Assembly (NCBI GenBank): GCA_019671135.1
Contig: JAHRHY010000002.1
Location: forward strand, 1-64,000
Length of the DNA stretch: 64,000 nucleotides
Direction of reading: 5' to 3'
Origin: Linnemannia hyalina
Lineage: Eukaryota; Mortierellomycota; Mortierellomycetes; Mortierellales; Mortierellaceae
Part shown: positions 44,868 through 56,551 of the stretch, one piece after another
Position numbering within the stretch: the first letter of the stretch is position 1
Layout: each line of letters opens with the position of its first letter
The notes under the pieces: model-generated
What the model saw: only the letters and a program-made list of their open reading frames with translations
Database searches by the model: none
What the model was told of the DNA's origin: nothing
Position numbers and translations under genes: made by a program

Positions 44868-47800
44868 CTAGGTCGACTTGGCAAAGGGATTCAAAGGGAT
44901 AACCTTGATAACGGGAGGCGACACGTTCATCTCGGCTGAGATGAGGACCTGGACGTGGCCAAACGTCTTGACCTTGCTCAGGTTATGAGCCAGTTCATCG
45001 CTCGCGTCGTCTGCACCCTTGGCATCCGAGGAGCGAGGAGCTGAACGACCATCATCGTCGTCATAATCGCTGTCGTCGTCAAACAATCCGCGCTCGTCAT
45101 CGTAGGCGTTGGTGGCATCGTCGGGATGATCCATGGCGTGAAATCCTCCAGCGCGAGGCTTAAAGTCGGGCTCTGCAGCATTCTGAAGGGACAAGGGCTG
45201 GTTGGGGGACAGCGACTGCCTCCTGCTAGCCAGGCCATCCGCCTGCTCATCGTCCGCGGTCTTGAAGGCCTGAGTACCCCAGTAAAGCTTCAACACATCC
45301 ATCTCTTCGTTCCAGTAGAAGCTCTCAAGCGGCAATTGATCGAGGTGGATACGCTTCTCAAGTGCAAACTCGGGCACGAGAACATCGAACGCGTTATCCA
45401 TGACTTGAACGACAATCGCATCCCGAACCACCTCTCCCTTGGACTCGGTCAAGTGCTTCAGGAGAGCACTCAGATAGAGGTGATTGCTCTGCTCCTGGGC
45501 CAACTTGGCGGCATCCTTTCGGAGATTACATTGGTTAGCGCTCTTTTGGCACGACTCCTTGTTCAGGTAAAACTTTTGGTCTATTCACAGCAAAGAAGGG
45601 GGAAAACAGCAAAAGAAATGGAAAAAACACGTCAGTGTCGTTGTTTGTTTTGATCTCGTCGGTTTCTTTATACGCGTTGTTTTTGTAGTTGTCCGAGCGT
45701 TGTCGCTCTGAGGGGGGAAGGGGAAGGTCGCTATCGGGAATAGGCGCGCTGTGTCATCCTTGCCATCTCGATAAACAAAAAACATCTTGCCCGAACATCT
45801 TCCCACCGCCAGCAATGGAAAAAGGACTCGCAATGACCCCGTCGCTCTCAGATCCTCCGATCCCTCTCGACTCGCCCTGCCTTCTTTTTTTTCACGCTAT
45901 CTACCCCATCCAACCTCTTTCGGACTGAGCATACACCCGGCGACACATCCATCTCCCTCCACAAAGGACTTCCCACTTGCCACGCAACTCTTGAGTGATC
46001 AACACTCCTAGAGGATCCGGGACAACCATCATACGACCACACGAGAAAAATAGGGAGGAGAACGCGGAATAAAGGAAAACAAAAAACAATGACCAAGCGG
46101 ACTTGAGCCGCCAGGGCACGTCCGAATGGCCAACAAGCCCCTTCGCAGAAGGGGTGGTGGGTGGTGTTTTTGTCCTGAATTCGCCCTATGGCTCAACATA
46201 GCAGCTTCCATGACTGACCGAGACGTTGGCCAGCAACTCACCTCCAGTCAAGGATGCCTCCAGAAGACGATGGACAATGATATCGGCGTAGCGACGGATG
46301 GGCGATGTGAAATGTGTGTAGAGAGGGGTATTGAGGGCGTAGTGGTGGTATCTTGTCGGAGGGAGAACGCCGCTGCAGATGTACTTGGCGCGGTGCATAG
46401 GCTTGACCACCAAGAGGCGGATGACCTTGCGGACATCCGGGTCCTGAATGGCGTCCATCGACGTCTGGAGAGCGCCGGCGCTCGAGGCATCGAGCTCGAT
46501 TCCAATCTTTTTCATGTGCTGAATAAAGTCGGCCATGCGCTTCTCGAGGGGTTCCTCGTGGCGACGGAGAAGGGCTTGCTCGGGGAAAAAGTCAAAGATC
46601 TGCTTGGCGACACTCATGTTGGCGAGCAACATGAACTCTTCAATCAAACGGTTGCTCTCCTTGAGCTCAAACACAGTCGCATCCAGAGGGTTCTGCATGT
46701 TGTCGGTCTCGAAAGCCAACTTGATCGAGTTGACCGAGAGCGCGCCATTGTCGAAACGCCTTTGGCGAAGAATTTGTGACAATTTCTAATTCGGGGAATC
46801 GGTAAAAAAAGTTAGCTCATGTCATTTTATACCATTGTGCCAACTGTGTGACCAAGTGCTCTTCAAGAATGCTTACAAAGAAGGTCTTGATGTTGTCTTC
46901 GACGGTGGCGCGAGGGTGGTCAAAGACCTGGACCTTGGGATCCAAAGCGCCGGTGGTAATGACTCTCTGGGCATCGTCATAGGAAAGCTGGGCGCATGAG
47001 CGGATGAGGGTCTTGGCAAAGGTGGTCTCCAAGATATCTCCTGCCTCGGACATTCTCCAAAAGACGGAGAAGGTCAAGCGGTCAACATTGGCGATCAAAC
47101 TGCAGAGATCCTCACTGAGAACGTTGGGAAGCATAGGGATAGCCTTCTGCACAAGATAGACAGTGGTGGCTCTTGACTTTGCTTCTCTGTCAAGTGCAGA
47201 TCCGACTTTGATAAAGTGCGATACGTCAGCAATGTGAACTCCGACCTCGAAGGTACCGTCTTCCAAGCGGACGCACGACACAGCATCATCCAGATCCTTG
47301 GCAGTTGCAGGGTCGATGGTGAAGGTACAGCTTTGGCGCAAATCACGACGGGCTCCCTGTTCCTTGTCGGGGATGCTCCAGGGAAGCTCTGGCAGGCACT
47401 TTTCGACCTTTTCACCAAAGGCTGAGGTTGTGATGTTGTTGTCTGCCAAAAGCGCCTCTGTCTCAATCTCAATGTTGCCAATGTCGCCGAGCTCACGCTC
47501 CAAGTGACCGAAAGGATGAAGAGAGCTCAAAGGCCAGCGCTTAATGGTCGCGATGAACAGTTTGTGGGCGTATGAGGCATGGTTGTCGACAAAGTCAGCA
47601 GGGGCTTGATCGATAGGGATCGCGATCAAGGGCACGCGTTTGTCCGTCTACAAAGAAAATAAGAATATCGCGTCAATACGAGGCCATTTTCTCAACATTT
47701 GCTGTTTGACAATGCTTCAAACAAACAAACAAACAAACAAACAAACAAGACAGACAGACGGAACACTTACGGGCTTGAACCAAACAATACGAGGTTGACC

Positions 47801-50426
47801 CTTGTGATCGTCATCATCCTGTCGGCGACGCTCGTTCTTCTTGGTCGATCCGCTGGGACGCTGGAGGGTCAAGGTTCCTGAAAACATCTGGACGAGAGAA
47901 CGCTCGACAATGGAGACGACACGGCCGCAGTACTTTGGCTTGATGTCCTCGACGTCGGCCTCGCCTGCCTCCTCAACATCCTCTGAGCGCTTGTACTTTT
48001 TCTTCTCCTTGCCACCCTCGAGCTTTTGTTGAGGCATGTCCTCAAAGTCAATCAATTCAATGCCGACCACATCACCCTCCAGTGCACGGTTGCGATCCTT
48101 GCTTCCGCAAATGTAGACATCGCCCTCAGGAAGTGAGTCGACAGTGACATAGGCATCAGAGCGGTTCCTCTTGTTGATCCTGAGGACTCCTTGGACGTAC
48201 TTGTGCTTTTGCTTGGTCAGCAACGAATGAAAGTCGGAATAGGTCAGGTGGGCCATGAAGAGGGGACGACGGCCGTTAGCATTGTCTTTGAGAAGTATGC
48301 TGTCTCTGTTTGACCCGATGTTAGAACCCACGGGAGTAGCTGTTTATAGTTTGAGAGGAAGGTGTGAAGAATGAGCGCCGATTAGAAAAAAATGGGATTG
48401 AAGGTTGCTGGTAAGAAAAAAAATATATATAACGGGAAGGGACCAATAGAAAGGCAAACGGGATGCTACTCTTTGCGGCATTGTGAATCAAATCATGAAA
48501 GGTTGACTTACACATGCGCCAGTCCTTGCGGTCCAGATCCTTGGATGGTGCCATGGATGAAAGTCGGCGGTTGGCGGTGGTAGTGGAAGTCAATCCTGGG
48601 GCGAGAACCGAAGTGCGAGAGGGAGTCATGGAATTGAAGGCAGTGGTGTAACGACGACGGTCAATGTCATCGTTATTGACCTGACTCTGCCCAAAGTTTT
48701 GAAAGGCCGCCGAACCAGAGCCAGGCTGCATGTGGCTGGGCAACTTTGATGCGAACTCAGCCAACGACCCAAGGTCGACATTGGAGATAGAGCGACGGTG
48801 GGGGGCCTTGTTGGCAGAGAGACTGGAACGGTGTCCCATACTACCTTTGCCCTCGAGGGCTGATAAGGCATCTGCAACAGCGTCTGCTTCTTCGTCGTCA
48901 GAGTCAAAGGTGGTACGAGGGGCGTAGGAGCGTCCCTCCTGAAGGGCGGCGACCTCTTCGGGACGGATGATGACCGAACGGCGATTGGGCTGATATCCAG
49001 TGGAGGCAGGGGGTGTCTCTGAGGCAGGGGGGGTGTAGAAGGGACTCTCGGCCGAATTGAGGAGGATAGATCGGCGGTTTCGCTGCTTGGAGGGATCGTT
49101 GTAGTCGGTTGAGCCGGCACCGAAGGAACCCATCTCTTGAGGCAAGACAACAGAACGTCGGTTGTTGGCCTTTCGAGCAGGGTCCAACGCCTGGGAAAAC
49201 AATGCGGATAAAAAAGTTTTTTTTTTGGGCTTGTGAGCAATCAGACAACACATATGAGGCGTTCAGACAAACACATATGAGGCATTCAGACAAACACATA
49301 TGAGGCATTCAGACAAACACATATGAAGCATGGACATAATCAAATATGCCCCCCCCCCCCCAAGTCGTTCTTCCATCAGTGATTTCTGTTTAAACACTTT
49401 TCTTTTCACGTTTGACACTTTTAGAAGTCGGGCAGGAAGATATAAGGCAAGAAGGCGAAAGGACAACACGGCTAGGGCTGTGAACAATTTAGAAAAACTT
49501 ACGGTCGAATCATCCGTCTTGTTGGTGGTGACTCCTGGGATAACGGGACGCTTAGAGTCCGAGACGGAGAGACGGCGGAGTGTGGCGACGGTGGACTGGA
49601 GGGCATTCTCGATGGTAGTACCGCGGGGAGGTTGGGAGATATGGAGGGTAGTTGAGTTGCTGTTCGTGCTTGGAGACTCTTTGGCAGCAGGGATGGTACT
49701 AAGCCCGCTGGCAGCATTCAAGTGACTCATGGAGGTGCGAGAGGGCAACGATGACATTGATTGCCGTTTCTCATGGCGAGGGAGAGGCTGCTGCTGTTGT
49801 CCCTGCTGCTGTCCTTGCTGCTGCTGCCCCTGCTGGTCGAACGAACTGTTGGTGTTGTTGTTGCTGTTAGTGTTATAGTTGTTGACGGCGGGGAGGGTCT
49901 TGAGGGAGCTAATCATATCCTGAAGGGACTGGAGCGTCTTGGGGGCGCTATCCTTGTTGTTTTCCTGGCCAAAATGGGCGAGCTGCTCCTTCATTGATTT
50001 CGAGCGAACGTGGCCACGTTGGGAGTTGTTTCCTGAGGCAGGAGGAGGGCCACCGCTGTTACCAATGGACGATGTTCCTGAGACGAGGTTGTTGCCACCA
50101 GAGGCTGAGACAGGACCACTTCCTCCGCCGACAACCGACAATCTGGTGCTGGAGGCAGCGGTGCTGATAGAGGTTGCTGTTGAAGCATTGGAAGAGTTTG
50201 ACGAAGAGTTGTGTCGAAGGGAAGGACGTTCGGGTGTGTGGTGCTGTTCGATTTCAGCGACGGTGGGGAGACCCTGGCCGAGTCGACTGAACTTTTCGGT
50301 TCCTGCGGCGAGGCTGGCGGAGGAACGGCGGCTGGATGGGCTCGAAGTAGAATTGTTGGAGAAGGCACCGGTGCCAGGGCCAAAGGCAAAGGTCGAGCTA
50401 GCAGTGGACGCCGAGTCTCGAGACAT
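44868..50426 (-). CDS. SSD1: Ssd1/Dis3L2-type RNB protein with intact catalytic aspartates
   Basis: Six exons (50426-49503, 49190-48512, 48339-47771, 47647-46877, 46785-46242, 45580-44868) sum to 1,400 codons. The first ~530 residues are Ser/Asn/Gln-rich and contain recurring basic NRRS motifs (ANNRRSV, QRNRRSI, QPNRRSV), as in Ssd1. Cold-shock-type domains begin near RRPLFMAHLTYSDFHSLL. The RNB domain has CTFTIDPATAKDLDDAVSC, EVGVHIADVSHFI, HYALNTPLYTHFTSPIRRYA and TSPIRRY. All four acidic positions of the DxxxxxxDxDD motif are present, whereas ascomycete Ssd1 is catalytically dead. The C-terminal S1-like part has an acidic insertion (ERGLFDDDSDYDDDDGRS). Predicted role: binding of mRNA, and possibly 3'-5' RNA decay of uridylated RNA as in Dis3L2. 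The last intron is long (~660 nt). Confidence 0.92.
49230..49328. repeat. 23-bp minisatellite in SSD1 intron 1
   Basis: Four copies of a unit containing CAGACAAACACATATGAGGC sit in the first intron of the SSD1 gene. The last copy differs at one base. A C-run follows at about 49350-49361. Confidence 0.88.
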
Positions 50427-51586
50427 TTTTTTTTAGTTATATATGGCAGGACTGTGGGAACAGTGTGGGTGCTGGGGTTATGCTGGTATGTGAGGGAAGT
50501 ATTAATTGATGAGGAGAGATCACTCACTACACAGACAAAGGTGTGTGAGGATGAGCGAAAAGGGATGGAATGAGAGCAAAAAAGGGAAAAGGAAAGAAGG
50601 GTGTGAAGGGTGCGAGGGGAGGAGAGGGAAAGGAGGAGAGGGTGAGGGAAGAAGGGGATGGGGGAGAAAAGAAAAAAAAAAGAGAGGAAGGGCAAGTATT
50701 GGGATAACAAGAAAAAGGGTGGAGGGAGGAAGGAACAAAGAAGGGAGGGGAAGAGAAGAGAAGGGAAGGGAAGAGAAGAGAAGAGAAGAGAAGAGAAGGA
50801 AGAAGCAATTAAAGAGGGGAAAAGACAAAGAGAAAAGGAAAAGGGACGAATAGGAAACGAACAATTGAAAGAGAAACGACAACGTCAAGAGACTGACAGA
50901 GAGACAGCCAACCCCGCCCAGCCGTGGTCAAGCAAGAAAAAACGAGGAGGAGGAGGAGGGGGGAGATGAGATGTAGAGGGAGAGAGGGGTGAGGAACGGT
51001 GTTATTTTGAGGGTGTGTGTGTTTGTGCTATGTGCATCTGCCATGGGAGCATGCTTGCTTGCAGGGAGCAGAGAACAGACGACAAGCGATATGTCCAATT
51101 GGACACCTCTTTTAGAGATGGGCGCTATTGTTGTTGTTGTTGCTGTTGCTGTTGCTGTTGTTGCTGTTGCTGTTGCTGTTGCTGTTGCACCATGGTACCA
51201 CTATGTATGATATATGCAGAGAGAGAGAGAGAGACAGAGAGGGGGGGGCTGAGGAGGGCGCTCAACAGAAAGGTGTGACATGGTGCCTCCCCTTCTCTCC
51301 TTTCTTGCAGAACCGACAGCATTGGGTGACATAGCACAGTGATCGACTTTTGTCAATAAGAGAAACCGTTTTTCTAATTGAACATCCGCAATTCTCATCA
51401 TAATCCGCAATTTGAGAAATCTCCGCTGGACCCATTCCTTTTTATTCATCATATTCAGGAACCCCTGCTGTTATTTTTTCTTTTCTTTCTTCTTTCTCTC
51501 TCTTCTTTCTCGTCTTCCCTTCCTTCCCATCCTGCCTTTAACCCTTGCAACCAACCATACTCACAACCACATCAAAATCCACACAA
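50427..51586. other. Divergent promoter region, purine tract and CAG-type repeat
   Basis: The region between SSD1 and the CCCH-CHY gene. 50560-50960 is GA-rich (GAAGAGAAGA runs). 51128-51186 is a GTTGCT-type repeat that would read as poly-Gln on the minus strand, but it sits in non-coding DNA. Long ORFs here are compositional artefacts. Confidence 0.6.
51128..51186. repeat. (GTTGCT)n microsatellite
   Basis: Alternating GTT and GCT triplets, about 20 units, just upstream of the CCCH-RWD-CHY gene. Confidence 0.85.
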
Positions 51587-54470
51587 ATGTCGACCCAACA
51601 CTGCCAGTTCTTCCTCACAAAGAAGGGTTGTCGTAATGGTGACAACTGTCGCTTCTCTCACAACAACACTCCCACACCCGCTCCCACCAGATCAACAACA
51701 TCACCCACCACAGACTCGTCTTCAATCACACAAGCAACTGCACCGGGACCTCGCAGGAGAGTAGTCCCTCCAGCAACACGCCAACCAGTCCGGAAACCCG
51801 TCCCTGCATCCCTTCAAAACCTCGACGAGGACACCGCCGCCGCATCCCTCCGATCCTTCGAAATCACCCAACTCGCCTCCCGATTCGCCTCTTCCCTCAC
51901 CCCTCGGTCGGCCTCTTCTTCTTCTGTCACTGACGAGGAAAGCGACAACTTTGAACTTAAGATCGTTCCCAGCGATCCCGACTTTCCGTACGAGATCAGT
52001 GCCCTCCACGTCCTCCTGGCAGTCCCAAAATCCTACCCGACAGAGCCATGCTCTGTCCAAGTCCTGAATCGAGATATCCCCAAGGGGTTTGCCACCAATC
52101 TCGAGCGTGGTTTCGATCAGGCTGCGGCTCAACAACAGAAATCGCTGCTTGCTCATCTGAATTGGCTGGACGTCAACATGGAGCAGCTCCTTCAGAAGCC
52201 TCCTGCGCCTACTATCCGCTTTATTGGACACGCCAACAACAATAGTAACTCTTCTTCTAGGAAAAGCTCACCTTCGAACGACACTTCGTCACCTGTTCTG
52301 CCACCCCCTCTTCCACGTTCCTCAGCAGAGTCTACGAAAAAGAACAATACCCCTCCAAAACTTACACAGGCACCAGCACCAGCACCGTCACCTCAACAAC
52401 CACCTCCACCAGTCCAAAAGACGTACACGCCAGCAGAACGCGACCAAGCCAACGTCCAACGCCAAAAACAAATGAATCAAATCCAAGCCCGCTTCCGATC
52501 CTCCTTCGAATCCCTCTCTCCAACATCCGTCAACATCTCACTCGAATCAACCGACAAGGACAAGATGCCTGTCAAATGGCAGGGCCCTCTCTGGATTGTT
52601 CTCTTGGTCCCTGTTCTGTACCCGCTTGAGCCTTGTGATATCCGGTTGAGGGAGAATGGCAACAATCCCGAAATTGAGATCTGGCGCGCAAGGCATGTCT
52701 CCCCTCCTTTTTTTTTTGCTTGTCGTCATATTTATCGTGTGATTTAATTATTTACTTGTGCAACGGCTAACATGCATACATATCATGCATTATGATGTTG
52801 AATATGGTAATAGGAATGTGGAGCAAGGGTTCCGCAAGATTGTGGCAACAATGCCACAGCTATCCCTCTTCCAACTATTGAACCAACTGAATCGTGACCT
52901 CAAGGACCTCATGAGCCTCCCCCCACCTTCAACAGCCCCCTCACCTACGCCTCAACCTTCATCCGCCCCCACCGCTCAGTCATCGCCTTTAAAGGATACA
53001 CCGCAGCCTGGGCAGGGATCGTCACGTTCAAGAGCAGCTGTCAACTTTTCTGAGACCGACAGGAACGAACACAAAGGAAAAGTGATCTATGTCGATGCGC
53101 TTCAGGAGCCTAGGAAGGGAAACTTTGATACCATCCAGGACCACGGTGCCATCACGAGTGACGACGAGGAAGACTATGACAGTTCCGAGACTGAGGAGGA
53201 ATCGTCAGAGGAGAACCATGCTGAACCCACCACCACCAAAAACAACAACAATAGTGAGGACGATGGGTTCGACAGTGAGCAGGAAGAGGAAGAAGAAGCA
53301 GAGTCAGGGTCAAAGGCAGGAGGCCCCGTCATCGAATCGGCACCCAAACGCGGAATCGAGATCCGGATGCCAGACCTAAAACTCGACCACATCTCCCTCC
53401 TCTACTGCCGCTCTCTCTCCCTCCTGGTCCGCTGCAACCGCTGCAAAGCTCTCATCGATATGCCCGAACTCGTCCCCGACGAGTCTACCACTTCTTCCTC
53501 CTCGTCTACAACAACAGGATCAGGATCAGGATCAGGAGACAAGCGCAAGTGGAGGGCATGTGAGAACTGTCAGTCGTTGTTGGGGGCCCATTTTCGGACA
53601 GAGTACATCCACATGCAGTCGAGAACGATCGGATACTTGGATTTGGCGGGTTGTACTGCTTATGATATCTTGCCGAGTTCGTTTGTCCCCACTTGTGATG
53701 AGTGCGATCATGTCCACGGATCTGGACCGGACGAGCAGCATCAAGGAACAGTCGATCACCAAAACATTACCACCTCCACCACCGATACTTCAGAAACAAC
53801 AATTGACTCTACATCAACTGCAACTTCAAAGCCCACCACAGTGCCCCAAAGGTCATCACCGACAGGATTCCGCCAAAAGGTCGGCCGCGGCATGTCAGCA
53901 ACCGCCAACTGCCGGAAATGCCACGTCCGCCTCACCCTCACCCTCGACGGCGAAATCAAGTTTGTCAAACTGAGCCCAGGCGATCTCATGAAAGCCTCCT
54001 CCTCCGACCTCGATCTCCTCCCCCTCAAAAAGAAAAAGAACCTTGCCAAGAACAAGAACGGCCTTGAGTTTGAACTCCAAGTCGGTGAACCTCTCCCCAG
54101 AAAAGGCGCCTGTGACCATTACAAGAAATCCCGCCGTTGGTTCCGGTTCCCCTGTTGCTCCAAGATCTACCCTTGTCATCTGTGCCATGACGAGAAAGAG
54201 TCCGAGTCCCATGAGAGCGAGTATGCCAAGAGGATGATCTGCGGTCATTGCTCGCGCGAGCAGGCTGTCAGTGATAAACCCTGTGCCTGTGGTAAGAGTC
54301 CCATTCGCACTGCCGCTGGCTCGGGCGCCTTCTGGGAGGGTGGAGAGGGAATGCGAGACCGTACTCGGATGAGTCATAAGGATTCGAGGAAACATAAGGG
54401 GCTCCACAAGACCGTTGCCAAGAAACAGGTCGGCGCTGAGAACATTCGCAAGCGTGCACCCAAAACATAA
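51587..54470 (+). CDS. CCCH zinc finger, RWD-like and CHY zinc finger protein
   Basis: Exons 51587-52692 and 52814-54470 join across a GC-AG intron and give 920 residues. The start MSTQHCQFFLTKKGCRNGDN contains a CCCH finger (C...C-R-N-G-D-N-C-R-F-S-H). An RWD-like domain (KIVPSDPDFPYEISALHVLL) follows, and a second such segment (WQGPLWIVLLVPVLYPLEPC) is split by the intron. A long acidic linker leads to Cys-pair motifs (VRCNRCKAL; RACENCQSL; PTCDECDH; ANCRKCHVR). The C-terminal CHY domain reads GACDHYKKSRRWFRFPCCSK, then YPCHLCHDE, ICGHCSREQ and CACGKS. CHY fingers bind multiple zincs and occur in ubiquitin ligases such as RCHY1. Here no RING is present, so the function is unassigned. Confidence 0.85.
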
Positions 54471-54521
54471 TCGTTAACGAATAAAAAAAACCCATTGGAA
54501 TGGCTTTTTTTTGTATTTTTC
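54471..54521. terminator. Shared convergent 3' gap (51 bp)
   Basis: Only 51 bp separate the stop codons of two convergent genes. The gap holds AATAAAAAAAACC on the plus side and a T-run/A-run on each strand. Transcripts probably overlap at their 3' ends; poly(A) signal use is inferred. Confidence 0.5.
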
Positions 54522-56216
54522 TTAACGCTTCTTTTTGTGCTCGTGGAGGATCATGTCGTCATAGAGGACTGTGGGTCGAAGAGGCCATTGCTCAAACTTC
54601 AAGGCCACCTCGTTTAATTGCTCCAACGACATGTGCTTGACCTTTATGCTGTGGTCGAAACTCAGTCTCTTTAGCAAGATATCTGCTCCAGGTCCCAGCA
54701 ATCTATTGTTTTGTGACAAGGACGTGTGTTTTGTTGAGGTTAGTGGCCCATTCCTATCTCTGTGACACACCATCGCGAAGGGGTTTTCCGTAGACGTAGA
54801 GAAGACGCGATTGATTTGAAGAACACACGTACTTGATGACTTTGTTGAGAGGGTTCGACTTGCTGGTGAATAAACTCCTCAGGCAGAAATCAAATACTTC
54901 CATCGGTACTACAAGGTTCATAAAACAAGAGAAAAGGATATTATAATCAGTATGAGGATAGCGAATGCGGAGCAAATTAAACGTCCAAGAAACAACAAAG
55001 TAGGGCGCTTACCATCAAGCTTGGGCACCTTGTGAGGGGCAAAGTGCACGAGCTCGTAGTCGTATGGCAAATGGAAGTGAGTAGCTCCGGGTCGCATGAT
55101 TTGTGTCATCTCTGCAGCCGCTTCAGCCAAGACGCTCACTCTGTTCCTCGACGGAGTTCCTGGCGGCGAAATCAACCTCTATTGTAACGATTGAAATGGC
55201 ATTGATATGCCGTCCTAGGAGTTAGTCGAGTGTTCTTTCTGAGTGCGTGACATTCGAAAAGAAATCGTCTAAGCACGCCCTTTCCCTCGCTTCCACGGTA
55301 ATCATGTTATCGTACCTTGGCGGCATCCTTGAACATAAATATATACATTTCAACGCGCCCATACTTGAAGATTCCCATCTTCTCAGTGGAAGCTGTCAAC
55401 AAGTCATGTAAACATTTCTCGCCCAATGTCGAATTAGGGATGGTCCCCACCAACAACACATTCGACTGGATATTCTCCCAATCCTGCGGGACCAGATCGG
55501 GGATCGCGTTGACCTTGGGGCCCAAGAGTTCGTCGAATGGATCTGAGAGTGGGTTCATGTTGTAGTTCTTGATCGCTCCATTTGACTCGTCTTCCAGTTT
55601 CTGTGTTTCAAGGAATGGGAAGTTGATCTTGTTAGACGCCTACATTGCAAATGGCAGCCTAAAGGCGCGATAAAGAGCAATTGAAATGGAATGTATCGTA
55701 CCTTCAGAGAACTCTGAAACGTATCACCGTTCTCGACGGTGATAATCTTCTTTGCTCCAGCTAGGTACATCGATCTCGTAAGTTGACCAGGCCCTATCGA
55801 TAAACATTTCAACGAGTGGATTCGTCAGTCAGTCACCTGCTGGTTCTCTTCGCTCAATATTGCTCCATGGCACGTACTTATGTTCATGCATCCAGTTCAA
55901 GCTTAGTACCCGAGAAGATCTCGAGGACAGATCGGTTAGGGTGTGACTCAAACTTCATTGACGCCGCAGCCAAGTCTACAAAAAGGCGTGATTAGGAAGA
56001 AGAAATGTAGATTAGCCTCTGGCCCACGAAGTCAAGTAGAACAGACAGGGGACTAATAACAGACGTTCAAAAGAGTTGAAACATACTGGCAACATCTTCG
56101 GTCATGACAGATACTCGTAGCTGACCACGCGCCCTGGATGCCTTGAAGACAGTGGGCCAGAGGTCCGTCGATATCAGGGGAGACAATGATCTGAATAGGG
56201 GTCTTGTGTGCATCAT
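54522..56216 (-). CDS. Dim1/KsgA-fold methyltransferase, mitochondrial TFB-like
   Basis: About seven exons join in frame, starting at MMHTRPLFRS (56216). The SAM-binding region spans an exon junction: NRSVLEIFSG joined to PGQLTRSMYLAGAKKIITVEN (55754-55800), matching the G-x-G-x-L-T motif of the family, with an E in VEN as the ribose-binding acidic residue. Later blocks are VPQDWENIQSNVLLVGTIP and KYGRVEMYIFMFKDAAK. The C-terminal helical domain contains VPMEVFDFCLRSLFTSKSN. Members either dimethylate small-subunit rRNA or act as the mitochondrial RNA polymerase specificity factor Mtf1/TFB. The N-terminal stretch is compatible with a mitochondrial signal but not proven. An in-frame NPPY-like methyl-transfer motif was not found, which favours a transcription-factor role. 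Confidence 0.7.
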
Positions 56217-56551
56217 TTTGCTGATAGTGTTTCTTTCTACTTTTGTTGAGTAGACTAGAGTCGTTCAGTATGAGCTATCGTCCTAGCAGGCACTCTTGTT
56301 GTCAGGCAGGAAGTATGGTCGTTGTAGTCGTTGAATGCGAATGCGTTTAACGAATGAAGAGAACGAACTGAACTGTCGTTATGTGAAAGTTGCAAAGTGC
56401 AGCCGCCCCGAGCGCGGAAAATCAACAAATGCAGAGAAAAAAGTGACTGCCATTAATCAGTCCAAACTCGACACTGGGGCGAGCTGGGCGAAAGAGAATT
56501 GCCTTGAGATCCCATACAGAGTAGTGAAAGGAGAGAATGCTAAGAAGTTTA

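Noticed and set aside
45581..46241. Possible RNA gene in the long last intron of SSD1
   Set aside because: I looked for a tRNA-like fold with a T-loop motif and found none.
50506..50969. Plus-strand ORFs rich in Lys, Arg, Glu and Gly
   Set aside because: GA-rich promoter-side tract of SSD1; no domain and no homology pattern.
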